Translations under genes and position numbers: made by a program
NCBI GenBank assembly: GCA_017502065.1
Contig: JAFVVU010000074.1
Coordinates: 1-12,642, forward strand
DNA length: 12,642 bases
Direction: 5' to 3'
Source: Clostridia bacterium
Lineage (GTDB): Bacteria; Bacillota; Clostridia; RUG12999
Part shown: one piece after another, positions 1 to 6,831 of the stretch
How positions within the stretch are numbered: position 1 is the first letter of the stretch
Layout: each line of letters starts with the position of its first letter
The notes under the pieces: generated by a model
The model's input: only the letters and a program-made list of their open reading frames with translations
Told to the model about the DNA's origin: nothing
Database searches by the model: none

Positions 1-612
1 CAGCCTGAAAAGCGGCAGACAAACATCATCATTAAGACGGCTTGTGTAAACAATGCGTTTTGATTCCGGATTGAATCCCAGTTCGGACACAACATCGCCA
101 TAATTATTTGCCATTGAAAATTTATCGGTATCAACACCGTTTACACTTACTATTATATTGTGTTTGTCAACTTTATAATTCTTAAGAAGATATCTTTTTA
201 TATCCTCACTTACGGCAAGAGTTGCATCGCCCCAGTTGGTAAGCAGTTTTGTGCCCAGACCGGTAACATATGTTCCGTGTGCGGAGGTAACAAAACAGAA
301 TTTATTGGTACGTCTTACAAGCGAGCAGATAAACGCCGGAATTCTTGCATGAGCATGCACAATATCCGGATTTTCAAGCGCAATTGCCTGTTTGAGAATT
401 TTATAGGATTCCTTCATGCATGAAAAATCACGCTTGTTAAGCGGTGCATCATAAACCTTAACACCTATGCTTTCAAGCTCGTTTGCATAAACACCCCGTT
501 TGGCAACAACACTTATTTTATGTCCTTCCCTGACAAGTTGTTTTACAAGTTCGGTTACGTGAGTTTCTGCTCCGCCGATGTCAAGACTCATAAGAGTCAT
601 CAGTATTTTCAT
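1..612 (-). CDS. Glycosyltransferase, GT-B fold, GT4-like (N-terminal part, cut by window edge)
   Basis: I translated this by hand from the minus strand; 204 codons are open from the ATG at 612 to the window edge with no stop. The N-terminus MKILMTLMSLDIGGAETHV is typical of GT4 enzymes (GGAETH at residues 13-18). Further family-like stretches are VHAHAR (85-90), SAHGTY (110-115), AVSEDIKRYL (133-142), VNGVDTDKF (157-165) and the start of the second Rossmann domain, YTSRL (189-193). Such enzymes move a sugar from a nucleotide-sugar donor onto a lipid, polysaccharide or protein acceptor at the inner face of the membrane. The acceptor cannot be read from this half, and the donor-binding E-x7-E region lies outside the window. 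The start is supported by AAGGAG (minus strand, 625-620) seven bases upstream and by a promoter at 682-654. A role in cell-surface glycan or capsule synthesis is inferred from the family only. Confidence 0.88.
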   Translation of the reverse strand, partial: MKILMTLMSLDIGGAETHVTELVKQLVREGHKISVVAKRGVYANELESIGVKVYDAPLNKRDFSCMKESYKILKQAIALENPDIVHAHARIPAFICSLVRRTNKFCFVTSAHGTYVTGLGTKLLTNWGDATLAVSEDIKRYLLKNYKVDKHNIIVSVNGVDTDKFSMANNYGDVVSELGFNPESKRIVYTSRLNDDVCLPLFRL

Positions 613-653
613 TCGTTTTCTCCTTAAATTTTATTTTAAAAGAGTATATATTT

Positions 654-682
654 ATTATATCAATACCGCTCATATATTTCAA
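654..682 (-). promoter_or_regulatory. Predicted sigma-A promoter for the glycosyltransferase
   Basis: Reading the minus strand, TTGAAA (682-677) is followed by exactly 17 bases and then TATAAT (659-654). The bases TGA just before the -10 make it an extended -10 (TGnTATAAT). Transcription should begin near 647, leaving a leader of about 35 bases that carries the AAGGAG ribosome binding site. It lies back to back with the rpmH promoter; the two -35 boxes are 35 bases apart. Predicted from sequence alone. Confidence 0.72.
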
Positions 683-717
683 GTATTTTGCAAAATTTAT
701 TATATGCAAAAAATCTA

Positions 718-746
718 TTGACAAATCAATATAAATAGGGTATAAT
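718..746 (+). promoter_or_regulatory. Consensus sigma-A promoter of the rpmH operon
   Basis: Perfect TTGACA (718-723) and perfect TATAAT (741-746) are separated by the ideal 17 bases, so this should be one of the strongest promoters in the window, as expected for a ribosomal protein gene. The predicted start near 753 leaves a leader of about 60 bases. I see no strong hairpin in that leader, and no TTATCCACA-type DnaA box between 613 and 812. Confidence 0.85.
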
Positions 747-812
747 AATTGGGTGCAGTTTGTACTTTTGGAAAATATTATATATTTACTTTTAAGCAGG
801 AGGTGTTTGTAA

Positions 813-947
813 ATGCTCAGAACATACCAACCCAAAAAAAGACAGAGAAAAAAAGAACACGGTTTCAGAAAAAGAATGTCAACAGCTAACGGCAGAAAGG
901 TTTTAGCACGCAGAAGATTAAAAGGCAGAAAAACCTTATCAGCATAA
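813..947 (+). CDS. rpmH: 50S ribosomal protein L34
   Basis: A 44-residue, very basic protein with the signature [10 protein letters not shown] near the N-terminus, GFRKRMST in the middle and a [12 protein letters not shown] C-terminus ending in LSA. This is the standard length and pattern of bacterial L34, a small protein of the large ribosomal subunit. Residue 2 is Leu, where Lys or Phe is common. The start is fixed by a full AGGAGGTG ribosome binding site (798-805) seven bases before the ATG. It is the first gene of the rpmH-rnpA-yidD-yidC-jag order. dnaA, which usually flanks rpmH in Bacillota, is replaced here by a divergent glycosyltransferase gene. A terminator directly downstream should make rpmH transcripts more abundant than those of the rest of the operon. 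Confidence 0.98.
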   Translation: MLRTYQPKKRQRKKEHGFRKRMSTANGRKVLARRRLKGRKTLSA

Positions 948-961
948 GTAAAACTTATGTT
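941..961 (+). other. Small hairpin at the rpmH stop codon
   Basis: CATAAG (943-948), loop TAAAA, CTTATG (954-959) form a perfect 6-bp stem that can extend by a G-U and an A-U pair to 941/961. It overlaps the rpmH TAA stop and sits just ahead of the terminator hairpin. It could stabilise the 3' end of the short rpmH mRNA. It is short and A+U rich, so it may be chance. Confidence 0.35.
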
Positions 962-967
962 TATACT

Positions 968-991
968 AAAGCGGGACAATCCCGCTTTTTT
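968..991 (+). terminator. Rho-independent terminator/attenuator between rpmH and rnpA
   Basis: AAAGCGGGA (968-976), loop CAA, TCCCGCTTT (980-988) make a 9-bp perfect stem with five G-C pairs, followed by an unbroken U run (986-991, partly in the stem). No promoter of useful quality is visible between it and rnpA. It therefore most likely works as a partial terminator that lets some transcripts continue into rnpA. Its 3' edge lies only about 11 bases before the rnpA start codon. Confidence 0.85.
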
Positions 992-999
992 GTGTAATA

Positions 1000-1344
1000 A
1001 TGAAAAAAACTGTAACAATCAATAAGAATACGCTATTTCGGAAAATATATTCAAAAGGTACAAGCTATGTCAATAAATACCTGGCTGTTTATGTGCTTCC
1101 GTCCCGTGACGGAGTGTCAAGGCTCGGTATTACCGTAAGTAAGAAGCTTGGCTGCGCCGTTATAAGAAACCGCGCCAGACGTCTTATCCGCGAAAGTTAT
1201 CGGATTAATGAAGAAAATATTTCAGGTGGATACAACATTGTTGTGGTTGCCAGAAAAATGGTTGTCGGAACCGATTTTCATCACGTTAATTCCGCGCTTA
1301 TCCATTTGCTGAAAAAACACTCTGTGTGGGCAGAAAATGAATAA
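1000..1344 (+). CDS. rnpA: Ribonuclease P protein component
   Basis: This 114-residue basic protein is the usual size for RnpA, which binds the catalytic RNA of RNase P and helps remove the 5' leader of pre-tRNAs. The hallmark RNR region is clear: LGITVSKKLG (42-51) followed by AVIRNRARRLIRESYR (53-68), with R56-N57-R58. The N-terminal MKKTVTINKNTLFRKIYSKG matches the family's substrate-binding start. The ATG at 1000 is the only possible start: the upstream frame has no ATG, GTG or TTG back to the in-frame stop at 967, and there is no nearby internal Met. Yet no Shine-Dalgarno precedes it, only the terminator U-run and TGTGTAATA. The gene overlaps yidD by 8 bases, so the two are probably translationally coupled. 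Confidence 0.96.
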   Translation: MKKTVTINKNTLFRKIYSKGTSYVNKYLAVYVLPSRDGVSRLGITVSKKLGCAVIRNRARRLIRESYRINEENISGGYNIVVVARKMVVGTDFHHVNSALIHLLKKHSVWAENE

Positions 1345-1546
1345 GCTTGTTATACGTCTGATAACTTTTTATCAGAAACATATTTCTCCGAATAAACGCC
1401 CGTGTTGCCGCTTTATTCCGACATGCTCGCAATACGCATTTGAAGCGTTTTCGAAATACCGTTTTTTTAAAGCACTATGGCTTAGTGTTTTAAGAATTCT
1501 TCGGTGCAATCCATGGGGCAAAAGCGGGTACGACCCTCTGCCCTGA
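1337..1546 (+). CDS. yidD: Membrane protein insertion efficiency factor YidD
   Basis: A 69-residue protein with the YidD signature: YQKHISP (12-18), PCCRFIPTCSQYAFEAF (22-38) with three Cys, and the C-terminal ILRCNPWGKSGYDPLP (54-69). YidD is a small, peripheral inner-membrane protein that helps YidC-dependent insertion of membrane proteins. Residue 42 is Arg in KYRFFKALWLS, where most family members have Gly (KYG); this is a small oddity judged from memory. The ATG lies inside the rnpA 3' end (8-base overlap) with only a weak GTGGG upstream, which suggests coupling to rnpA translation. yidC starts 20 bases after the stop, as is usual in this cluster. Confidence 0.96.
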   Translation: MNKLVIRLITFYQKHISPNKRPCCRFIPTCSQYAFEAFSKYRFFKALWLSVLRILRCNPWGKSGYDPLP

Positions 1547-1566
1547 TTTACGAAAGGTGAAGTTTT

Positions 1567-2469
1567 ATGGGAATCTTTTCATTTATAAGTGTTCCTCTTG
1601 GCTGGATAATGAGTGTGATTTACAAATTTGTCCAGAACTACGGGGTTTCACTTTTAATTTTCACACTTATCACAAGACTTATTCTGCTCCCGCTGTACAT
1701 TAAACAGCAGAAATCAATGGCGCAGATGAACATCCTAAAGCCAAAAATGGATGCTATCCAGAAACAGTATGGCGACAATAAGGAAAAATTAAGCGAAGAA
1801 ACCATGAAGCTGTATAAAAAGCACGGCGTAAGCCCGTTCTCGGGATGCCTGCCGCTTCTCATACAGTTCCCTCTTCTTATTGCTCTTTATGACGTAATAA
1901 GAAAACCGCTTACCTACATCTGGTATATGTCACAGGATACAATTAATGCACTTTCTGCTCAGTTTGTTTCTGGCAAGGTTGCATATCCTGAAATTGAAAT
2001 TTCCAGAAACCTTGTTGGACAGTACGGTTATACAAACTTCAATTTCCTTGGACTTGACCTCGGACTTACACCTACTTTCAATCTGAATGCACCAATGTTC
2101 GGCATTGACTGGATATGGATTATTCCTATCCTTGCCGCTCTTACAACATATCTTTCAAGTAAGTTCATGAACATTGGTATTACAAAAACCGAAGAAGAAA
2201 AACAGGCGGAGGCAAACAAACGTCCTCCGAAACCCGGTGAAACTGACCCGAACCAGACTGCTAATTCTATGACTAAGTTTATGCCGTTTTTAACCCTGTG
2301 GTTTACTTTTATCATGCCGGCGGGCATAAGCATTTACTGGATTGCCGGAAATATCCTGCAGATAATTCAGCAGTTTGCAATCAACAGATATTACGTTCCT
2401 AAAATGAAGGAAAGGATGCTACTTGAAAATGAAGAACCTAAGAACTATAGAAAAAAGCGCAAAAAGTAA
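1567..2469 (+). CDS. yidC: Membrane protein insertase YidC/Oxa1/SpoIIIJ family
   Basis: This 300-residue polytopic membrane protein inserts and folds membrane proteins alone or with SecYEG. It lacks the large periplasmic domain of proteobacterial YidC. I see no lipobox, so it starts directly near the first membrane segment (about 25-45). The segment FTLITRLILLPL (32-43) carries the conserved groove arginine, R37. A basic cytoplasmic helical hairpin follows (50-88), then SPFSGCLPLLIQFPLLIALYD (89-109), a variable outside loop with NFNFLGLDLG (157-166), IPILAALTTYLSS (186-198) and PAGISIYWIAGNILQIIQQF (251-270). The tail [10 protein letters not shown] is strongly basic, as expected for ribosome contact. 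AAAGGTGA (1553-1560) lies six bases before the ATG. The 3' end overlaps jag by 41 bases. Confidence 0.97.
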   Translation: MGIFSFISVPLGWIMSVIYKFVQNYGVSLLIFTLITRLILLPLYIKQQKSMAQMNILKPKMDAIQKQYGDNKEKLSEETMKLYKKHGVSPFSGCLPLLIQFPLLIALYDVIRKPLTYIWYMSQDTINALSAQFVSGKVAYPEIEISRNLVGQYGYTNFNFLGLDLGLTPTFNLNAPMFGIDWIWIIPILAALTTYLSSKFMNIGITKTEEEKQAEANKRPPKPGETDPNQTANSMTKFMPFLTLWFTFIMPAGISIYWIAGNILQIIQQFAINRYYVPKMKERMLLENEEPKNYRKKRKK

Positions 2470-3058
2470 AGAAGAAGCTGTAAAACAGGCGCTTTTGGAA
2501 CTTGGACTTGACGAAGACGATTGTGAAATCGAAGTGCTTGAAGAAGGAAGCAAAGGATTTCTTGGTCTTGGCGGCAAAGACGCGGTTGTTCGCGTAACAG
2601 AAAGCCCCAACCTTGAAAAGCTTGCTGTAAAAGCACTTTCAAATATGGTTGACAAAATTGTAGACGATGTTGAATATAAAGTAACATCTTCTGACAAATC
2701 CATCAAAATTGAAATGAGCGGTCCCGATATGGGAATTTTAATCGGAAAACGCGGTGAAACACTTGATTCACTTCAGTATTTAACCTCTCTTGCGGTTAAC
2801 AGAGTTTCTTCCGATTATATTAAAGTTATTCTTAATACAGAAAACTACCGTGAAAAAAGACACGACACTCTGGTACGCCTTGCAAGAAGACTTGCTTCTC
2901 AGGTTATCAAAACCGGTAAAAGCATAACTCTTGAACCGATGCGTCCCAACGAACGCCGTATTATTCATTCTACACTTCAGAACAATAAAATTGTTCAGAC
3001 AGTAAGCGTTGGCGAAGAACCCAACAGAAAAGTTGTAATTGAAATCGCCGAAAAATAA
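2429..3058 (+). CDS. jag: RNA-binding protein Jag/KhpB (SpoIIIJ-associated)
   Basis: A 209-residue protein with the three Jag parts in order. A Jag-N domain (1-55) contains the family motif KGFLGLGGK (42-50). A KH domain (about 75-150) has the GxxG loop G106-K-R-G109. An R3H domain (about 150-209) has R176-x3-H180. Jag/KhpB binds RNA and, with KhpA, influences cell division and elongation in Gram-positive bacteria; its pairing with yidC is long established. The start is uncertain. ATG 2429 matches the family N-terminus best but is 12 bases from AAAGGA (2411-2416). An in-frame TTG at 2423 has better spacing (6 bases) and would add two residues. Either start overlaps the yidC coding region in another frame, pointing to coupled translation. 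Confidence 0.95.
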   Translation: MKNLRTIEKSAKSKEEAVKQALLELGLDEDDCEIEVLEEGSKGFLGLGGKDAVVRVTESPNLEKLAVKALSNMVDKIVDDVEYKVTSSDKSIKIEMSGPDMGILIGKRGETLDSLQYLTSLAVNRVSSDYIKVILNTENYREKRHDTLVRLARRLASQVIKTGKSITLEPMRPNERRIIHSTLQNNKIVQTVSVGEEPNRKVVIEIAEK

Positions 3059-3074
3059 AGTGAGGTCTTTACCT

Positions 3075-4526
3075 ATGGAAAACAAAAAAGTTCGTACCAG
3101 ATTTGCACCAAGCCCCACAGGCTACATGCACATCGGTAACTTAAGAACAGCCCTTTATGCATATCTTCTTGCAAAAAAAGACGGCGGTGATTTTATCCTC
3201 CGTATTGAAGATACTGACCAGGAAAGATATGTTGAAGGCGCAGTTGATATTATTTATAAAACTCTTAAAGAAGCAGGTCTTAACCACGACGAAGGTCCCG
3301 ACCTTGGCGGTGACTGTGGTCCCTATGTACAGAGCGAAAGAAGAGCCATTTATCAGGAATATGCACACAAACTCGTTGAGCTTGGCGGCGCATACTACTG
3401 CTTCTGCGACAAAGAAAGACTTGATAATTTAAGACAGATTCAGGAAGCTTCCAAAATCCCGACAAAATATGACGGATATTGCAGAAACCTCTCTCCTGAA
3501 GAAATCAAAGAAAAGCTTGATGCAGGTGTTCCCTATGTTATAAGACAGAAAATACCGAAAACAGGCGTTACTTCCTTTGATGATATCATTTACGGTAAAA
3601 TCCATGTGGAAAACTCCACACTTGATGATAACGTACTTCTTAAATCAGACGGACTTCCCACATATAACTTTGCAAACGTTATTGACGACCATCTGATGGG
3701 AATTACCCACGTAATAAGAGGAAGTGAATACCTCTCCTCTACTCCGAAATATAACCTTCTTTACGAAGCTTTCGGATGGGACATCCCCACATATGTTCAC
3801 TGTCCGCCGGTAATGAAAAACGCAACAGAGAAGCTCTCCAAACGTAACGGCGACGCATCATATGACGATATCATTGCAAAAGGTTACCTTAAAGAAGCGG
3901 TAATCAACTTTATCGCACTTCTTGGCTGGAGCCCCGGCGGCGACCAGGAAGTATTCTCTCTTGAAGAGCTTGTTCAGGCATTTGACCCGAGCGGCATCAG
4001 CAAGAGCCCCGCAATTTTTGACGATAAGAAGCTTGCGTGGATGAACGGAGAATACATCAGAAGAATGTCTCTTGAAGATTTTTGTGAACTTGCATTGCCT
4101 TATTTCAAACAGGTAATCACAAAAGACATTGATTTTATGGAGCTTGCAAAACTTCTGCACACACGTACAGAATTACTTACAGACATTCCTGAGCAGATTG
4201 ACTTTATTGACGCTCTGCCGGATTATGATACCGAACTTTTCGTTCATAAGAAAATGAAAACAACACTCGAAAATTCACTTGAAGCTTTAAACAGAATTCT
4301 TCCCGTTCTCGAAGGAATTGACAACTGGAACGAAGAAACAATTCATGAAAAAATGTTTGAGCTTATAGCTGAAATGGAAGTGAAAAACGGACAGATTCTC
4401 TGGCCACTTCGAACCGCAGTTTCCGGTAAACAGTTTACACCGGGCGGCGGTATTGAACTTGCAGTTCTCCTTGGAAAAGAAGAAACAATTGCAAGAATTA
4501 AAAAAGGTATCGAAAAATTATCATAA
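3075..4526 (+). CDS. gltX: Glutamyl-tRNA synthetase
   Basis: A 483-residue class I aminoacyl-tRNA synthetase that charges tRNA-Glu (and, in many Bacillota, also tRNA-Gln as a precursor for amidation). The HIGH-type motif is HIGN at 19-22 within [16 protein letters not shown], and the KMSKS-type motif is KLSKR at 253-257. The GluRS-specific [20 protein letters not shown] is at 201-220. A Cys-x-Cys pair (109, 111) and Cys136 resemble the zinc site of E. coli GluRS, but the fourth position is Asn138 rather than His. The ATG at 3075 is chosen because GAGGT (3062-3066) lies eight bases upstream; the reading frame runs back to a TTG at 3039 inside jag, but those residues are not family-like. It is the last gene of the rpmH operon, 16 bases after jag, and is closed by a strong terminator. 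Confidence 0.97.
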   Translation: MENKKVRTRFAPSPTGYMHIGNLRTALYAYLLAKKDGGDFILRIEDTDQERYVEGAVDIIYKTLKEAGLNHDEGPDLGGDCGPYVQSERRAIYQEYAHKLVELGGAYYCFCDKERLDNLRQIQEASKIPTKYDGYCRNLSPEEIKEKLDAGVPYVIRQKIPKTGVTSFDDIIYGKIHVENSTLDDNVLLKSDGLPTYNFANVIDDHLMGITHVIRGSEYLSSTPKYNLLYEAFGWDIPTYVHCPPVMKNATEKLSKRNGDASYDDIIAKGYLKEAVINFIALLGWSPGGDQEVFSLEELVQAFDPSGISKSPAIFDDKKLAWMNGEYIRRMSLEDFCELALPYFKQVITKDIDFMELAKLLHTRTELLTDIPEQIDFIDALPDYDTELFVHKKMKTTLENSLEALNRILPVLEGIDNWNEETIHEKMFELIAEMEVKNGQILWPLRTAVSGKQFTPGGGIELAVLLGKEETIARIKKGIEKLS

Positions 4527-4530
4527 AACT

Positions 4531-4564
4531 AAAGCGATAGACTGCAAAGCCTATCGCTTTTTTA
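4531..4564 (+). terminator. Rho-independent terminator after gltX (possibly bidirectional)
   Basis: AAAGCGATAG (4531-4540) and CTATCGCTTT (4551-4560) form a perfect 10-bp stem with a 10-base loop, followed by more T residues. The hairpin starts four bases after the gltX stop. It lies between two convergent genes; reading left, the stem is followed by AGTTTT, a weaker U tract, so it may also stop the minus-strand operon ending at 4570. Confidence 0.88.
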
Positions 4565-4569
4565 TTATT

Positions 4570-5334
4570 CTATTTCCATTCCAGACCAAATTCTTTTTTC
4601 AGCACTTCGCGGCGTCTTTCGTCGGTCATATCAGGTTCTTCGCTTACCATTTCATCCCCTTCAAAAATTCTGAATGTTCTGTCGCCGATTGTTTTCCTTC
4701 CGGTTTCGGTTTTTACGGCAACTATAAGCGTTTTATTGAACATAGATTCGGGATGTGTTTCAAAATAGTACGACGGCTGATAGAAATCCACATTATACTG
4801 ATGTGCTTCATAGAAAGAATAAAAAATACGCCACTGTCCTTCATAAAGGTCATAAATCTCCCATTCGCCGTATTTATTCTTCTCAAATTTATAGGTTTCG
4901 CCAAACTGCTGTTGCACAAGCCCTTCAACAAGCTTCAGCGGATATCTGGGCGACGACTGACCTATCCCCACGTCGCATATGTATTTTTCGCCGGCGCATA
5001 CTGCCGCCACAATACGATGACGACGCATCGGAAGTCCCTGTTCATTTCGCAGGAAACGGGCAAAATAATCTTCGGTTTCAAACCCAAGACGGTTAAGCAT
5101 ATGCGATAAAAAACCGTTTACTTCAAAACAGTAGCCGCCTCTGTTTCGGTTTACAATTTTATCATACAAATCTTCCGGTTCAAGAGAAATTGCACGTTTT
5201 TCCAGAATATCAATATTTTCATACGGCACACTTGTTATATGGCAATACTGCACCTGTTTAAGAACTTCATAAGTTGGTGCAACTTCAAGGTCTTCAGGGA
5301 AATTTATTCGGTTTAAATACTTATTTATATCCAT
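4570..5334 (-). CDS. Arylamine N-acetyltransferase family protein
   Basis: A 254-residue protein of the NAT family, which moves an acyl group, usually acetyl, from coenzyme A through an active-site cysteine onto arylamines or hydrazines; related enzymes close amide bonds in ansamycin biosynthesis. All three catalytic residues are visible: Cys69 in NRGGYCFEVN, His106 in RRHRIVA and Asp121 in CDVGIGQ. The N-terminal substrate-pocket segment VPYENIDIL (36-44) and the YF...P and TETGRKTIGDRTFRI (about 213-227) parts fit the family. Length is slightly below the common 260-280. AGGA on the minus strand (5347-5344) lies about nine bases before the ATG, and the gene follows its neighbour by 11 bases, so it is the last gene of a three-gene operon. 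The natural substrate is not predictable; a cytoplasmic detoxification or metabolite role is inference. Confidence 0.93.
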   Translation of the reverse strand: MDINKYLNRINFPEDLEVAPTYEVLKQVQYCHITSVPYENIDILEKRAISLEPEDLYDKIVNRNRGGYCFEVNGFLSHMLNRLGFETEDYFARFLRNEQGLPMRRHRIVAAVCAGEKYICDVGIGQSSPRYPLKLVEGLVQQQFGETYKFEKNKYGEWEIYDLYEGQWRIFYSFYEAHQYNVDFYQPSYYFETHPESMFNKTLIVAVKTETGRKTIGDRTFRIFEGDEMVSEEPDMTDERRREVLKKEFGLEWK

Positions 5335-5345
5335 TTTTCACTTTC

Positions 5346-6227
5346 CTATCTCTGTGTCAGCACTTTTTCGCCGTCAAACAGGATAATTCCCGTTGCACCA
5401 CCAAATGGTGTGGGATTGTCTTTACTTGCTTTTATGTATTCAACAAACCGTTTTCTCATACCTGTATCGGTAGGAAGCTTGTCGGGATCTCCGTCATACT
5501 CAACTCCGAATATACGCCATCCCCCATATAATTGGTCAAAGCTGCGTTCTTCCACTATCTCGAAGTATTTCGCAAAAATTGCTGTATTAGAGTTTTCGGG
5601 AAATACAGGTCCTATATACGGCGGATATAACAACCACGAAGCGCACTTAATGACAAGAATACCGTCTTTTAATTTGTCTTTAAAAAATTCATATGCCATT
5701 TTGAAAGACTCTACACACATTTCAGGTTTAAGCGGACCGCCCGACGGAATGTGACATGCCAGACAAAATTCATCAGGAGTTATGGTATGTCCCTTTATTG
5801 TAACAGGCTCGCTGTCATAAATTGTAACGCCGTACTGCAGTCTGCCGAACACCATTCTGCCAAGAGCAAAATATCCTTCAAACCATGATACTGTAAAGAT
5901 GCCAAACACACCTTTTGCTATCTTACATTCGTCCAGTTTGCATTTTATATCACGCATTGCATCAATATAACGTTCACGGGCAATGCCTTTTTCCTCATAT
6001 TTTTTCTCTAAAAACGGAGCACATTCAATCACAAACAAAAGGTCTGCTGTATATTCATGCATTTTATCAGAATGTGCTTTTTCAACAGCATCGGCATAGG
6101 AAACAGCGCCTGTCATATATTCCTTTGCAAGAGCAGAAATTTTGCCACCATCAAGCTTTCTGTATTTTTTATATTCTTTTATATCTTCTTCTGTAAATCC
6201 GATTTCAACGAGTAATTTTTCAATCAT
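5346..6227 (-). CDS. Acyltransferase-like protein, probable DUF5596 + GNAT_C type
   Basis: A 293-residue soluble protein. From memory it matches a Clostridia family annotated as acyltransferase domain-containing, with an all-helical N-terminal part (DUF5596, N-acyltransferase N-terminal) and a GNAT-like C-terminal part. Features I associate with it are IDAMRDIKCKLDEC (88-101), FEGYFALGRMVFGRLQY (116-132), CHIPSGGPLKPEMCVESFKMAYEFF (158-182), the WLLYPPY segment (198-204) and PENSNTAIFAKYF (210-222). Ten cysteines or so and many aromatics are scattered through it, with no signal peptide or membrane segment. The ATG at 6227 is preferred over the one at 6254 because AAAGGAG ends eight bases upstream and the upstream gene stops one base before it. 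Acceptor, donor and even catalytic activity are unknown; no catalytic residue can be named from sequence. It sits between a YgjV-like membrane protein and a NAT enzyme. Confidence 0.72.
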   Translation of the reverse strand: MIEKLLVEIGFTEEDIKEYKKYRKLDGGKISALAKEYMTGAVSYADAVEKAHSDKMHEYTADLLFVIECAPFLEKKYEEKGIARERYIDAMRDIKCKLDECKIAKGVFGIFTVSWFEGYFALGRMVFGRLQYGVTIYDSEPVTIKGHTITPDEFCLACHIPSGGPLKPEMCVESFKMAYEFFKDKLKDGILVIKCASWLLYPPYIGPVFPENSNTAIFAKYFEIVEERSFDQLYGGWRIFGVEYDGDPDKLPTDTGMRKRFVEYIKASKDNPTPFGGATGIILFDGEKVLTQR

Positions 6228-6228
6228 A

Positions 6229-6750
6229 TCAGCACTCCTTTTTTCTGTAATCATTTATCCATGCACCAAACGCGGTAAAGCCGAGCTGCATCCCATGTGA
6301 AAGAAGCGGTCCGTATGAACGGGAAAAAATGTCGTAGCAAACCCAGAGAAGGTTATTTCCCATTTGCCATGTGCGATATCCTTTTCCGCTTTTAGCTGAA
6401 ACACCACCCACAAAGCATAGGGTTGCCAATATTGCGATAACCCCCGTCCATGAATCAAGCACTGCAATGTTCATGCCTAAAAATACTGCCGCAAATATTG
6501 CCGTAAGCCATATCGGAACAGCTTTGTTTTTTGCATTGAAAAAATAATTTATGATTGCCTGCAGAGCGCCAATAAAAGCGGATACCGCCCCGTTGATACC
6601 CGACGGTGCAAGAAGATAACTTGCGCCGACAAAAACGCTTCCGATAAACACAAAAAACAAATTTGTTTTAACATTCTCACCTTTGACTAAAGATGCAACT
6701 ACAAAAGAAACTAAGCCCAGTACACTAAGTACCATGTAAATAATCTGCAT
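6229..6750 (-). CDS. YgjV-like multi-pass membrane protein
   Basis: A 173-residue, very hydrophobic protein with about six predicted membrane segments: roughly 3-23, 29-48, 52-71, 78-98, 101-119 and 132-167 (the last region may hold one or two). The loop GKGYRTWQMGNNLLWVCYDI (122-141), with its Trp, Asn and Tyr residues, and the size resemble the YgjV (Imp-YgjV) family of bacterial inner membrane proteins, whose function is not established. The ATG at 6750 follows AGAGGTAGAGG, so ribosome binding is supported; M6 is a possible alternative start. It is the first gene of a three-gene operon with the DUF5596-like protein (one-base gap, probable coupling) and the NAT enzyme. Its promoter is at 6860-6832. 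A transport or membrane-anchoring role for the operon is guesswork. Confidence 0.75.
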   Translation of the reverse strand: MQIIYMVLSVLGLVSFVVASLVKGENVKTNLFFVFIGSVFVGASYLLAPSGINGAVSAFIGALQAIINYFFNAKNKAVPIWLTAIFAAVFLGMNIAVLDSWTGVIAILATLCFVGGVSAKSGKGYRTWQMGNNLLWVCYDIFSRSYGPLLSHGMQLGFTAFGAWINDYRKKEC

Positions 6751-6767
6751 TTTCCTCTACCTCTTCT

Positions 6768-6825
6768 GCAATGACAGTTCCCACTTATAGAATTAATCCC
6801 AAAACAAGACTCACTTGTCATTTGC
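6768..6825 (-). other. Leader RNA stem in front of the YgjV-like operon
   Basis: On the minus strand GCAAATGACA (6825-6816) can pair with TGTCATTGC (6776-6768), giving nine base pairs with one bulged A. The stem encloses about 39 bases and ends just upstream of the AGAGGTAGAGG ribosome binding region. The predicted transcription start (about seven bases after the -10 at 6837-6832) falls at or near 6825, so the 5' end of the mRNA would lie in the stem. This may stabilise the mRNA or affect translation. I do not recognise it as a known riboswitch. Confidence 0.35.
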
Positions 6826-6831
6826 TAATTT

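Noticed and set aside
613..812. Replication origin next to rpmH
   Set aside because: The gap is A+T rich, but no DnaA-box-like 9-mers were found and dnaA is absent; the promoters explain the A+T-rich content.
581..1018. A 145-codon minus-strand open frame over rpmH
   Set aside because: It is antisense to rpmH and its promoter, overlaps the start of the glycosyltransferase gene and shows no family features.
3039..3074. TTG at 3039 as the gltX start
   Set aside because: It lies inside jag and adds residues not seen in GluRS; ATG 3075 has GAGGT eight bases upstream.
4453..5109. A 218-codon plus-strand open frame over the gltX end and the NAT gene
   Set aside because: It crosses the gltX terminator, has no ribosome binding site and is antisense to a NAT gene with an intact catalytic triad; its translation resembles no family.
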